From Lateolabrax maculatus (lineage: Eukaryota; Chordata; Actinopteri; Acropomatiformes; Lateolabracidae): 64,000 bases of DNA. Within the stretch, counting starts at the first letter, position 1. Each line of letters opens with the position of its first letter. The notes beneath the pieces are model-generated. The model was not told the DNA's origin, ran no database searches, and saw only the letters and a list, made by a program, of their open reading frames with translations. A program made the translations under genes and the position numbers. Below, one piece after another: positions 45,371 through 59,500 of this stretch. Where the stretch lies: contig CM062210.1 of the NCBI GenBank assembly GCA_031216445.1, positions 7,064,501 to 7,128,500 of the forward strand. The letters run 5' to 3'.

Positions 45371-48300
45371 CAAATACCCACGTCTTCCAAACTCCATGCC
45401 ACTGGTGTGTAAAGCAGGCTTTCCATTATAAATCTGTAGTCTCCAAATTCAATCCGAGATAACCCTTGTTGACACTGTCATTACACAGCTGTTAAGCCTG
45501 AGTAGCACTGATTGAGTAGTAAAGAGATTTTGGTGTGGTTCTAAAATCGATGGTGCTTTCCTTTAATATGAAGCTGTGTTTGCTTGCAACCCCTCATCAC
45601 AGGTTGCAAAGGTCCGTTGGCATGGATATTGTCCAAAAACGGACAGTGGAAGGGCACCCAGTTCTATTTATCCTACATAAGGGGTCTGCATAGGTGGAGC
45701 TGTTATCGAATGTCTGTTGACTCATGGTCATAAATGGTAGGCTGTGGACGATCCCATAAATGTGCTAAACCATGTTTATGAGTTGTGTGCAAATATTGTA
45801 TACTGTACATGCATGAGTGTGTTCTGGAGGTGGGGATGGGTTTAGTATTATGTAACATCCACCTGAAAGCCAATGAAATCATGAAACATACAGTAGTTGT
45901 TGCTTTCTAATTAGCTATCAGGATGATGATGCACAGTAATCGGTCGAGACAAAGAAGGGGATTCAAAATCTTACCGCTGTAAATTATTAGGCTGAATCAA
46001 CAGACATGCTCATTCACAAGGTAGTAGATAATCACTGCAGAAAAACCAGTTTGAATCATGATAACCTGTTTAACCGTTATATAACAATTCTTAAAAGGGA
46101 CAGCGAGAGAGTAACCCATAGGCATCACAGTGGGCAGTGACACAAGAATGACACTCAAATGTTTCAATATCTGGTGGTGTAACCCAACACAGGGCTGGCA
46201 TCACTCCGTGGGGGGCTCTGGGTGACATTTGAGTACAGCTCCAGGAGGGCCAGATGTGCCGCTTTGATGTAAAAGAGACGTGTCAGCTCAGAATACCAGT
46301 GTGACAGAGACGGCACATACGAGGGAAGACCAATCCCAGCATTGGGATGCCACTTTCGTTTTCCAAAACCCAGAGGGCAGTTCAAATAAGAGCACTTGCT
46401 GAAAACTCTCAATACAATATCAGGAGGGCTTGAAGAGCGCATCCTTAATTCCCTGATCAATCTGCGCTGGAGAATCCTCGACTGTAGGAGGCGAAATAAA
46501 GGGAGGAAATAAATAACGCAGGCTTTATCGTTTGCTCGCTGTCAATTAAAGTGAGGTCTTATCAAAGCCCTCCAGCTTTATTAAAATGCAGTGCACTGAC
46601 AGGCGAATAACCTATGACAAATTAATTGAATTTTGACAGACGGCTCATAGCAATAAGAAAATAGTGGAGATCATTAAACAGACCTCAGTGGAGATCATCA
46701 AACAGATGTCGATAAGCTTGGCTGTTTGATGGCAATAAAACACATAATGTAACTTTATTATACAGAAAATATGTTTTCTCACATGTTGTGTTCATTATAA
46801 ATTCATCTAACAACAGACTTTTATGAATTAACTGTGGTTTTGAGTCATATTTAGAGATTTTTCAAACACAAATAGGCTCCTAAATTTTGGACATTTTTTT
46901 TTCTTACTTCTTAAATCAGAAAAACAAGTTCTTATGGTTATACTCTTTTCAGACTGACAAACCAGGATTTAATGGCATAGCACCAATATCTCCATGCAAC
47001 TTGACCTGTGAGTGCAAATTTTATTCTTTATTCAAGGTGACTCATTTTCTCTAGGCTCTTATAGCTCCATGGTAAGAAGGCTCTGTGAATTAAACCTCTC
47101 ATACCATTTCCTTGAGGACGGTATCAATAGCCCCGACCAGCTGCCCCTCTGTCCATAGACCATTTTACCACCTCAGTCTAAATCTTGATGCCTTCACACT
47201 CCCCTCTCACAGAGCTCAGGGATTCAGCCATGATTGTTCTTTCATTAAAAACACCTTCTCCCTTTTTTAATATCTTCAGCGCGCACAATGTTGCATATTT
47301 ACTGTTTCATAATGTTTGGTATTATATTGTTTTTCTGTAATTTACATCAAGACTTTTTTTTCCATTTGAGCACCTTGTAGAAGTAGAAGTGTTGAGAGTG
47401 AGTGAGAAACATTGCCTTTCATATTAGCTTAACCTTGTGACTTTTCGTCCAAAGATTAGAGACCTTAGGTGTTATATTAAGCCTTCATTATGTGGTGCTT
47501 GTTTGAGATATTCTTGTCTTATTTAGGGTGGGCCAGCGTAGTAGCAGTGCTTTGTCATTAAACTAAGATGTGCAGGTATTGCAATCTCTGAGATAACTTT
47601 TAGAAAACATGGTTTGTATAGAAGTATTATAGAGTATTATTATTAAAGTATTTTCAGTCAAGTAAATACAAAGGACGAGATGGAGCGACCAAACATTTTC
47701 ATATTGTTCTCTGGATAATTGTAGATCTGGTGCCAGAACTTAACTTAGATTTGTTTTTTCCCTAAAAGAGAGCAAAAGGAAGAAAAAAACACTTTAATTT
47801 ATTTAACAATAGGATTTACATTAAAAAGTGGATTAAAAACACGATTACCTCCTTGATCAGTGCAACACTTGTGATATTAACTCTGATTATAAGGACATGC
47901 ATGATGACACCAAAGGACAATGGAGTAGAATAGCAAATGATTACATCGTATCAGAGTTAAGATAAAAGAGTTGATTTTTTGCTCAGGAAAAGTGGGTATG
48001 AATGAAATACTTCACGGGGTCGTATTATGTTGAGTTGCACCTAATTGATCAACCTCGTGAACAAGTGCCAGGTTTAAATATGTGAGTGTTTGACATTTTA
48101 ATAAAATAAATAATAAATTGCATTATATTAAATACTTATTGTTTGATGACTAAAGCATATCAAACCTGGTTTCTTCTTATTAAAATAAGGCTGAGTGCAG
48201 GTTCGGTGGAGGCGGATTATTAGACAGAGATCTTCTCGGTGCGCAGGCAAATGTTTGCCCCAGCTCTCACCTGTTTACCTCAAACTGCGTGATATGAGGA

Positions 48301-49297
48301 GGCGTTCAGCAGCTTGAATGCACCTTGATGTTGAGGCATCGAGGTCCTTTCGAAGACAAACAGTGACAAGACTTACCAGGTAGTAAACTGAAACTCTGAC
48401 CTGGATAATTGGCTAAAAGGTTGTTGGATGGATGCTTGGGATTCATTCCACTATCTTACCCAAACTTAGAGTTATTAAAAAAATATGGAAGTGTACATTT
48501 TACAGACAAACATTTTTAAATATAAAGATTTGGCCAAATACATAAAAACAAATAATCAATATATAATACATAATATATTTTCCTGGTAGAACTTATTCAC
48601 ACTTTAGTGTACACATTATACACTAGCATTTATTACCTTTTATTGTTGTTCCTTCATGCTTCGTTGTTTACATGGTTGATGTTTGTAATATACATAATCT
48701 CCTTTTTTTACATCACATTTAGCAGTGGATTTCTTCTCTATACAGTTTCTCGTTTTCCATGTAATGCTCTGCTTTCAAGCGGTCCCTCCTTGAATTGACT
48801 CCCACCCTAACATCCATTTTCAAGCAGAAATGTGCTGAGCCACAGATGAGCTTCCCAACAGCATCAGAGGAACTGTATCCACACTCAGCTGCAGCATCCA
48901 GCTCCGTGTGAAGGCGTGGATTTGAAACACGCACTGAGCCGAAAGTGGGCGGAGTGTCGCAGCGGCCATGTTTGTTTGGGACAGTACAAATAATCGTGAG
49001 TTACCTGCCTTGCGAGCTGTGATGTTACCTGGATTGACCTTTTCCCCCGCAGGTGACAGGATGCGGATCAGCGGGAGAACGCGGCAGTGGGTCCATGATT
49101 AGACCAGATCAGAACTGCAGGGTGTGGTGTTCTCTGCACCACTGTCACACACATCAAACAGTCAGGTGTCCCCATCAGGTATGAAGGAGCAGCAGGATGC
49201 ACAGAGACTGGAGGTGGAGAGTGACTCAAAGCTTCACTCCTCCATTTCTCCTGTGTCTCCACTGCCCCTCTGACCTCTGGGCTTGTTTACATCCTAT

Positions 49298-49300
<3 letters not shown>

Positions 49301-49330
<30 letters not shown>
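49301..49330. repeat. (GT)15 microsatellite
   Basis: An uninterrupted GT dinucleotide run of about 15 units, preceded by tatatt and followed by gagtagg. Confidence 0.97.
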
Positions 49331-49333
<3 letters not shown>

Positions 49334-50656
49334 TAGGCGTGTAGGCAGATGCAGGCGTGTCTGACAACAGGGGGAGGTGGTGGTGATAAGTGAATTAACC
49401 CTGAGCAGCTCTCACACTAGCAGAAAAAACAAATTTACACCTCTTTTACACTGACCTGGTTGCATAATTCATGAACTTCTCACGTCAAAGAAAGACATAG
49501 GGAAAGTGAATGTGGATCATTTTCCACAGCACTTTTAATGTTGTAATTTACATAACTCCAGACACTTTCTACAATATGTGCTATTAATATTACAGGTGGG
49601 ATTTATGAAGCATAATTAAAATCCAAACAGGAAGCTTTTATGTGTCTTATTAAAAACTTTAAAGGACCACATTTACTGTCACACAATGAAGACAATGCCG
49701 TTAAAAAACAGAAACACACCACTTAATACTGATGCTTTCATACTTAAATACTTTTAGCCGATACAAAGTCATTAGAGAAAATTTAAAAATTGAAGTAGAG
49801 TATAGTAGAAATTCACTGGACTATGAACATACAATAGTATATAATTTGCTAAAAAGCGTATTCCAGTGATGTATGTATCATGACACTTTTACTTTATTAA
49901 CAGTAGCTCGTGGCCACATTAGCCAATACTAGCATTATACACCCAAATAACCAACCAGACAAGTTGCTAAATTGGTTGTGCACTCCTTTAAGCACTTAAA
50001 CACTATTTGGTCTTCGTGGAAAATTAGGGTAAATAAACAAGCATTAGCAGACATACGGCATAAAGGCTGGCATGCATCAGCCCGGCACAGAGCGAGAGCG
50101 CGTGGAGCGGTACATATACTAAGTGATTAATGAGGAGCAATGAGGAGCAGGTGTGCAGCAGGTGATGGTCGGGTCACTGGGGAACATCAGGAAGGGCTGA
50201 GGACTGCTGCTGGATCAGGAGGAGATGTTAATACTGGCAGGCATACTGTAAATAATGTGCACAAAATGTGAAAATTAAGAGGAAGCTTAAGCCTTGACAG
50301 AATCTCCACCTTTCCCTTTCTCAACAAAACGTCTTAGGTTGGAATAAAAACCAAAAATGTTCCATAACACTCTCAAATAACTGTTTTATTTAGATATATA
50401 TAACTCGGTGCCAGGCTGACCTGAGTCCATTTTCTGTCTGAATCAATATTTTAATGATAGTCTGACCCAAAAGGACCATGTTCACCCTCTAATTTCATTT
50501 TCCCCTTTAGGAGGAAGCCAGGGTGTTTTCTGGCTATTTTGCCTAATGTGATTATGGGAGGGCAAGTAATCAACCAAACACAACCAAACATGAATGTGGA
50601 GCAGAACAGGATGAGATATTGAAAAATTACAAAGATATATGTACGGTGACTCTGGC

Positions 50657-50672
50657 TTTTTTTTTTTTTTTT
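50657..50672. repeat. Poly-T tract
   Basis: Sixteen consecutive T bases. Confidence 0.9.
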
Positions 50673-51632
50673 AATGTAACACTAATCTTGCAGAGGGTGA
50701 AAAGTATGAGAATACAATATTTTTTGAGTATTCAGACAAGGGGAGCACACTTTCATTCACACATGCAAATCTCAGCACATTGTGTTCTGCAGGCGGTGTG
50801 AGGGGAATTTCATTTTCAGGCAGCAAGAGCCCATCAGGAGTTGTGTGTGCATGTGTGGGTGTGTCCTCATCTTCTGGCCAGCAGAGAGTGTGATGCCAGA
50901 GCTCATCTGTTACACTGCAAACGTGAGACGGTTGCTGGAACATCTGGTCACACTGTTAAGTCGTGAGATTTTAAGCCTCTGGTCTGTGGCTGCATCACTG
51001 CGGGCTGCAGCCGTGCCAGACAATGAGACTGCGTTGGTTTGAACAAGCTGAAATAAATGACTCGATGCTCCGTCTAACTCTGAATAAAGAATTAACATTT
51101 GTCAGAGCTCCGCGGGCCGAGAGGTGCAGGGAGGTAATGAAAGACGTCATCGGGGAGGGGCGAAAACACAAATCGTGGTGGCCTCATAGTCACAACTCAG
51201 ACAGTGTTTACAGAAACGCTCGTCCAAGCTGCTGTCAGGGGAGAAACAATTGATTGATTATCTATTAAAGAGAAAAATGATAACACTTACAGAGAAGTGA
51301 GTTTGACATCTTGCTCTGATTCAGTGGCTCTGAAGTGGCTAAAAATAATAATAATAAAGAAACGGCATCTTTTGCCAGACTCCCCTTTTAATTAAATATT
51401 TCAATTAAATATTTCAAGCTGTGTTTTGGCCTGCCTGCATTTGTACCACAGGGACAGGAGGAAGTGATCCAAAATGCGTACAATTCTGTATGTGAGCTGC
51501 AACATGTGTAAGTACAAAGTTACTTTTTGCAAACTGTTTATTTTGACTCTCAAACTAAAATTAGCATTGTGATCACCGTACTTTATAATGGCTGAAGTTG
51601 CAGCAGAATGAATATGTTTCTTGACAGACTGA

Positions 51633-52193
51633 TTAAAGGTCAGTTCACCCATATTTCTACAAGGCATATTTTGTCACTTACCTCTACACTGTATGTAGCT
51701 AATGTTTTGGTTTTATTTGCCCAGATATTCATCTCTGGTACTTGTGCTCTTGCTCTCCTTCAAAGATAACCCATTTTCTGTTGGGCCCCTTTTGGCAGGA
51801 CAGCATTGTTTTGTCAGTGGCTTTCACATACATATGACAGTTACACAAATGATTCATATAAAGATTTTATGATCTGACACATCTGTGACTAAAGGGTGTG
51901 CTCCAGCAATTTTGTATTGGTTATATTTGATATATTTGGGGGACAGATTTATGAAAGAATGCTCAGAAGATGAGAAATCTTCACTTTGTGAGTCACGCTT
52001 CTCTTCCCAGACTTATCCTGCCCTCATCTTTCAAACCCAGTTTATAACGCATGTTTTCTGTCAAGTATTTAAAGTGTCAAGCCCAACTCAAGATACATTT
52101 TCTAGATTTAAAAAGCTAGCTCCACGGCCGTACAAGACATTACGCAACTGTTTTCACAGGTTATTTTGTAATTTGGGTGGATTGACCCTTTAA
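51633..52193. mobile_element. 561-bp MITE with TTAA at both ends
   Basis: It starts ttaaaggtcagttcaccca and ends gggtggattgaccctttaa. The complement of the right end is ttaaagggtcaatccaccc, so the terminal repeats are about 18 bp and imperfect. Inner words tattttgtcacttacctcta (left) and ttattttgtaatttgggtgg (right) fit a known percomorph MITE. The interior does not code. The TTAA at both borders may be a target duplication. Confidence 0.8.
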
Positions 52194-52440
52194 GTTCTAC
52201 AGGATGTGATTGAAGTCACTGGGACACATGTCAAACAACTCATCTGCATTTGAAGAAAACCTCTTGGTAGCTCCGATCAGATGCCACCAGCTGAGACCCC
52301 GAGTCGGTATGACAGGGGTGAGGGGGCGAGACGTGACGAGGCGGGAGCTCAGACACGCATGCTGCCCGGTGATGTGCGGTGCACCCTCTCCCTGTTCTCA
52401 TTATCCTCTCTCTGGGTGTTAAGGAGGAGTGGAGATAGGA

Positions 52441-52468
52441 GGGGGGGGGGGGGGGGTGGTGGTGGTGG
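52441..52468. repeat. Poly-G tract followed by (GGT)n
   Basis: Sixteen consecutive G bases, then four ggt-type units on the plus strand. Such a run can form G-quadruplexes and is a usual site of sequencing length error. Confidence 0.95.
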
Positions 52469-53488
52469 AGACTGGCTGGCTAGCCCAACATACCCCGTGG
52501 ACAGGGAACAGATGGGACCCGACTCTCTCCACACAAATCACTGCCAGAGAAGCTTCGGCCTGCTCCCGTGACCGTTTCGAAATGACAACTAGTGTTTACT
52601 CAAACAAGGGGAGAGTCCAGGGATGAGGGGGGTGAGGGGAATATTGAGAGATCGCAATCCAGTAGTGGAGGAAACACTTGCCCATGAGTATTAATTAAAG
52701 TCAGGCCTCAGGGTTGGCGTTCCCATGGCAACGGTTGACTGACATTTGGGAAAATGTCAAAAAACTGAAGCCTTTTAGTAAAAATCTTGACAGCACAGGT
52801 AAAACTGAAAAAAAATAAATGTTGCTTGAACGCTTCCCCAGTGATCTCAATTCTTCTGTGCAAAGACAACAAAAGTGCATCATCTTGTTGAAAATTCTGC
52901 TGTAATTACCAGGAAAAACATTGGCCCACTCCCTTCCCTAATGAAATAAGTGAGGAAATGAGTCACTAAGATTGTCATTCATCCCAGTGATGGTCCATCT
53001 CCAATCCACCCACCCACCCACCTGTCAGAAGCCTGGGGTACCTGGGTAATGTAGTCATCCACTGGGGACGTAATTAGAGAGCTGCCACCTGTACTTCCTC
53101 TCCTCTCTCCTCCTCCAGACCTCGACAGGCCTCATTAGAGGGACCAGAGCCTGTCTGTGTGTGTGGGAAAAAAAGAGTAAATTAATCTACAGTGGAAATC
53201 TGACACTAATTAGTATTTTTGGCCAAAACGCTTTAAAGGTCCGCAGAGACAATAGCATTGAATCAGTGAATACGTTTTAATTGTGCTCGTTACAGTAGAT
53301 GCAGAAAACAAAAACACATCCAAACACAGCAATTTGATTTTAATGAACATCTATTAACAGGAAAAAACTGCCAGAACTGTGAAACATCCCAGTCTCTAGA
53401 GGATTCAGTGGAAAACAAAGAGGTGAGTGACAGTGTATCTGCTTTGACCATAAATAACACATCACCAACACATGTGTGATTTTCTGTG

Positions 53489-53490
<2 letters not shown>

Positions 53491-53519
<29 letters not shown>
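53491..53519. repeat. (TG)14 microsatellite
   Basis: An uninterrupted TG run, preceded by ctgtgca and followed by aggctgg. Confidence 0.97.
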
Positions 53520-53521
<2 letters not shown>

Positions 53522-56500
53522 GCTGGGGGGCAGATGTTTACTTGACCTGGCTGACAATAAAACTCCTTTGTTTCGAATTGACACCTACTATACACTCTAA
53601 CTGTGCAAAGCGCTGATATAATGACCCTGAGCCATGACAAGAAATGAGGCAGATATTTTAATTAAAAAAAAAAACTCTTTGCATCAGATTTAATCAAGTG
53701 ATTGTGTTTGTTCATTCTTTTGTACTTACCTGTCTCCCTTTGATGCCTGAATGCAGTGTGCAGTACTTTTCCTATCATGATATATGAATTTTAAATATTT
53801 TGTTCTGTTTCAGAGATTTTGGCAGAAAATGCTACAAAAATGTACGAAAAATGTTTGTGGATAGTAAAACAAAAAATCTATGAATGAAAACATTAGAAAC
53901 ATATGGTGCCTATTATGATACCAGTGGTTCAATAATAGATCACTCATCAGTAAAGACAATATGTTGCAGCGTCTTTTACTGTAAAACGACACATGGATTA
54001 AACTAAATCTTTTGAAAAGTATGTTTATATAAACCTCTCAGATTATTTTCAACAATTATTTTAATCTCCAGATTGTCTGTATTGCTTAGGGTGCCAAAAT
54101 TGGACACATTTCAAAAGGCTAGAAACAAATATAAAAACAAATTTACATTTTGCCATATAAATTTGATGAAGCATTTTCACTGGTGACACTAGTAAAGAAA
54201 CGCAAATGTCATATTTTGCAGCAGCAAACAAAAACAGCAAACAAAAACAATCCAAATGAGTACTGTAATGCTGTTTGTCTCAATATATATGTATGTATTT
54301 TCTACTACCCTGAAAACTAAAATGTTTTTTAAATAGACCAGGACTCAGTCTCATTTTCTTTTCAGATGAGTAAAAGTTTGTGATACTGTGATGTGTATGT
54401 GACTCATTCAAAATACAGAGAAAATTAAACGTCATCTAATCTTATTCAAATCAAATATTCTAGTCCCCTTAAGGCTACAGATGTTGTAAAACCCTACAGG
54501 CCACATGTCTTGAGGTGAAGAGTCATGAGTGAAATACAATAACCAAACCAAATGGCATCATACTTCCATAATGATCAAGCATCATTTCCGTTGCTGTAAT
54601 TTTAGCTCCAATAAACTTCTTCCGAGCCAAATATCTCTTCCTACACTGTCAAATCATCTTATGAGAGAGAGAGAAAAAAAAACATTCCCCTTTGAAAAAC
54701 AACTGCTCCTTGTATAAATGCTGTGGTAAACTTAGAGTAGATGGACAGGGGGTTGGATGAATGATCCTTATAACAATTCACTGTTGACAGATGAAAACAA
54801 GCATCTCAGGGGTTGCCAGATTTGTCATCAATATTACACAGCCAAGACAAATCTGGTGACTGTTTGTTTATTCATCAACCAATAAACCAGCAGAGATGGA
54901 ACAGATGCTGCTAACATGCACGCAGAGACGGAGACAGACATTGCTCTATCTGCTCGGTATCCCCTGGGAGGAGAAAGAGATCAAGCATAGTGACAAAACA
55001 CATCTTTCATCTTAGTGCGATCATAAGAGAAGAAAGGGAGAGAGACAGAGAGACACCCACTGTGAGAGGGTTTTACTGAAAAAATAATTAAAGACCAAAG
55101 GGCAGGGGTGTGAGAGCCTTAAAAATGTCCAATTTGATGCTGCAATAACAGATTTTTTGGACTACTGGAGGCAACACACCACGCTGTAAATGCAACATTG
55201 ACATTTGAAGTTATATATACACGTAGCTAATGAGTTAACGAACCTGTTCACACATCTAGCAGAAATGGAGCAACAATATCATTCATTTGGAGTCGTGTTT
55301 CTGGCGGCCTGACGAATGTACGTCCAATATTCACTCTCTTTAAAGCTCTGTTTTGGTCTCCACAAACTACCTAAGGGAAATATTTACTCTCTCTAGCCAC
55401 TTAATGCTCCACTTTCTGTACATACTGTGCAGTACACTCTTGATAGCCCAGTATCAAAAAATGCACAGATTTAAATTTAGACGTCTTATATTAATAAATA
55501 CAGTAAGACTAAATGGTTGTTAGAACCTGAATGTAAAAACCATGAAATTAGCAATTAATCAATACAACAAAAACAAACAATAGACCAACAAGAAGAAAAA
55601 AAATGTGTGAAAAAACTGTGAGATTTTTATCTTCAGTTCTTCAATTAAAAAGTAAGCCATTGTGCAGGAGTCTTAAATTCAATCAGCAGTAAATACTGTT
55701 GCTGTCATTATTCACCACATGAGAAAAGCAAATAGCAATGATAGGCATAAGACGACGGATCTACAGTATATATTACATGATAAATCTGTATTACATTTAG
55801 ATATTTAAATGCACAAGATCAGTGGCAGATCACGAGGAAGGTGTCTGCACTGTATGACACAAACAAACTGCAAGAAAAACCAGAGCAGGAGTGAGAGTTT
55901 GGTTAATTAACACTCTAAATTTAGTTTCAGCTCACACAATGCAGTTATCAACAACCTTATAAATGCTCAAAGGATGTGAATGAACCATAAGCTTAACTTA
56001 AAAAAGTGCGCATTAAAACGATGCCACCAAAACAGTGCTACTTCAACAAAATGATGGTTGATTCAAGGCACATTCAGCTTTTTTTTCATCATTTGTACGA
56101 ACAAGAACAGCTGTCTCTGTCTTGTTGTGGCATCTGGAGGATTAGGAGGGAACACAGAGAAAACACTCATCGTGCCAAAGCGAGAGGAGAGAGGCGGCAG
56201 GTTGACTGAGCCACTACAAAGAGAGCTAAAGACGTGGGAGGAGCGCAGAAGGTTTCGAAAGTGGTAGAGTACATGCGTGAAATAAGATGAGATACTTCAA
56301 GATGTCCACGTTTGGCCTGACAGGATGTTCAAAGAGTTGATCGCGGTCAGTCTGCCGAGAGAGAGAGTGGCAGTATGTGCACACCTTAGATCGCTAAATC
56401 TGAAAATGCTGTGCACCAGCGCTGTTCTCAGGTAATTTTCATAAAGCTCTCCGTCCACACTGATATGCCTAAATATGTGATCACCTATACTGTGCTATTA

Positions 56501-59500
56501 CAGAGCTGAACTCACAATTTAGTTCTTCTGAATGGCACATTGATCAAGTCACAACATAGTGGTTTGATCGTGGTTCATAAGTGCTACACATCAACCATGT
56601 TAACTATAGTAAAGTTATTGTTAAGTATGGACAACACCTGGTCATGGTTGGGGAATGATTGTGGTTATAATTAATAAGGAGGCAAACGTTAATTTGTTGT
56701 CCGTTACAATGCAAACAGCATATCTTGATTCCATTAGAGGGATTTCTGGCATGAGTCAGGGCAATGCTTTCAAAAAGATCAAGTTTTGTGTTTGAAAACT
56801 GCTGTCTTAAGAGGTCAGTATGCTTCAACCAAAATGCTTGTCGGATAGTCAAACAGCAAATCCCTTCCCCCTTCATCTTTCCAATGTCAGTGTTATAGGG
56901 GCTCCTTCCTAATGTTCCTGTATCGAAACCAACAATCCGACATTCACGCCCGCTTCATGCAGCGATTGGCAGGGTTTTTAAACTACTTTCGTCACCTTAC
57001 CTGTACAATCATGCACGTACAACTGTTTGCAACAAAAGAATTTGAGGAAAGTGACTGACTTAAAGTGAGGGCGCCACATCTGAACGATTACCAAATCGAA
57101 AGGATTTTCAATCCACCTTTGCATTAGAGGACATATAGTACGGAGGAGTTAGTTTCAAACATACTGACACCTTCAGTATAAACAGAGGGCCAAGACTGAG
57201 ATTTGTCTAAAGGGAATGCATGAGTATGAAAGGAAATTAAGAAAATTAATACAAACTTCTTTTGACAAAGTCAAGGTAATGTTTCCTTGTTTTGAGCTCT
57301 TGCTGCCCTACTGAGGAGGGCCTCCTTTCTCATTTCACATGTTCTGAATCTCTAGCTTGAGGTCAACACCGGGCTCAAAGCCTTATTAATCCCATCTCCT
57401 CTCTGCTCTCCCAGGTGTATCCCTGCCCCTGTGTGTGTTAACAACCCAAGACCAGAAAACCAGAAGACAAATTGGCAGGTGAAAGGGCCTTTAAAGGTGT
57501 GTGGAGCAGCACAAAAATACATCATTCTGTTTTTGTTCAATCATACTATGTTACAAAGAAGTCAAGAATGTATTTTCAAAGTTGTCCTGAATGGTGAGTA
57601 TTTTTCAATTCATTGTAAAAGTAAAGAAACTGTTTGTCTTTTCTTGTCACACCTTCGTTGTTTACCACTCAGTGGGTGTTATAGCACAGCATATGTATAA
57701 GCTTCTGTGTGTGTAGTGCTATCTAAGCTACACCATAACGCTGGTGACATTTGCGTTTTCAACCTACTCACCACCACCTGGAGGGAAAGCAAACAAATGC
57801 ATGCAGGACTGCAAATGTGATATCAGCAATTAAACACATGTTGAGCTAACAAGGCGGAGAAACAAAGCGTTGAGCAGCTTCTCTAAATCAAACAGCATGA
57901 GTGGGAAACAATGTGTACATGGCTTCCCTCTCTGGGGCGGTGGGTCTGTAGTTACAGAGTAGTTGTTCCAAGATGATTAGAGGTGACGGTTATATAATTC
58001 TACCTTTACAATTGGAAATATAGAGCAGATTCTTGTAATCTGAAATCAAATATGGCTGACGGTTAAGTGAAGCATTGTGACATTCACTGGAACATGTAGC
58101 TGTAAAAAACATTGAAAAGACATTTTTTACAGTAAGAAATTCTAACAAATAAATGTAGTGGATATGCTAATGCTGAAACAAATACAGACGGACAGAACAT
58201 GTCACCGAGTTTGGTTTCTTTTTTAACTATTCAGAGGGATAAACCAGCCCCACCCCAGCAAGATCATCTAGATCGAAAGGTTACAACTTTTTTTTTGTTG
58301 TTTTTTTTTTACAACGTTTTGGTTTTCCTCTCCTCAAAGGAATTGATAACTGAGCAAAGCTCTCTCCCACTGTTCTGAAAGTTCGGCAGACATTGATTTC
58401 TCTTTGTTTTTAGTTTTGTGTATCTTTGAATCTTATTAGCGAAGCCTTCAGCGTCTTTGGGGCAGCCAGTTATGAATATCCGCTCTCTAAATCGACCGGG
58501 CTATCAAATTAATGCAAACTTTAGTTTAACATAAAAGCGTGTTACTTATCTAAATGAATAGCTTTCTTGAAAATGAAGTCACCACGGCGAACAAAATAGA
58601 GAGACTGCACCATACTGTATTGTATTTCAACAGGATGCCATGAAATTTGATGGAACAAGATAATCTACCATTTTTTATTACTCACTGAGACTCATGAACA
58701 TAATTCCATCTTCTTTATCAAAACTTCATATTTCTCATTTATCAACACACTTCATTCATCACGTTCCTAAGTATCAAAAAACTAAATTGCTTTTTGTTTG
58801 AGAGACTCATGGACAATCAATGAGATCTAGCGAGTGCGGGCCCTCTCATGCTTGACCAGGGGCATGCTCACACATGCAAACAGAGGGATTATGAAATTTG
58901 AGATGGTCCGCCTTTGGAGAGCGCAGTGGAGAGGTTGCTAAAAAGGATACTCGCACACATGCACAGGCTGCCACATATGTCACAATGTGTGAATGTATAT
59001 GAGTCAGAGATGTGAGTCTTGAGACAAGAAAGTAGTGAAGATGTAACAGCACCCGCTCCCATGGCTACGGTCCCTTAAAATGCATCACTATTGTCCGAAG
59101 TCTGAGGGATAACTAGGCCATTTAGCGTATGTTTTTATTCATGAGGCTGAGAAGAGTACCCCAGGTTTTATTTTAAACCACACGAAATCATTAGCATATC
59201 TTTGAATCCTTGCTAATAAATGAAGCAACAAACCAGCACAATGAGCTTCACAGTAAAGTAATTAAAGCTTAACCAAGGTGGTGAGTGCAATTAAAAAACA
59301 GCCAGGCTTAGTGGCATCCCTGGGTGGTTCCTGACATGAAAAACAAACAAAAATAAACTCCCCATCAGCCTCCCAGCTACTATCAAGTTCTTGAACAAAG
59401 CGCTGCAGAGGCTGCTTCACTTTCTCTGCAGGTCTCCCTGCTAGAAGGTCAGCTGTGTTCACTGACAGCCTGTGCTCAGACTATAGCTTAGCGTCTTATC

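Larger units (their letters stand above)
40903..51632. other. Intergenic tract 3, no gene seen
   Basis: There is no supportable exon. It contains a MITE near 43157, a GT microsatellite at 49301, a poly-T run (50657-50672), a possible degraded element at 45190-45370, and dense non-repetitive stretches at 42560-42730 and 46490-46720. Around 48880-49260 the sequence is locally richer in G+C with a few CpGs, but there is no coding signal. Confidence 0.5.

Noticed and set aside
53290..53640. 116-codon minus-strand frame containing a His-Thr run
   Set aside because: The run is the translated TG microsatellite; the rest has no homology.
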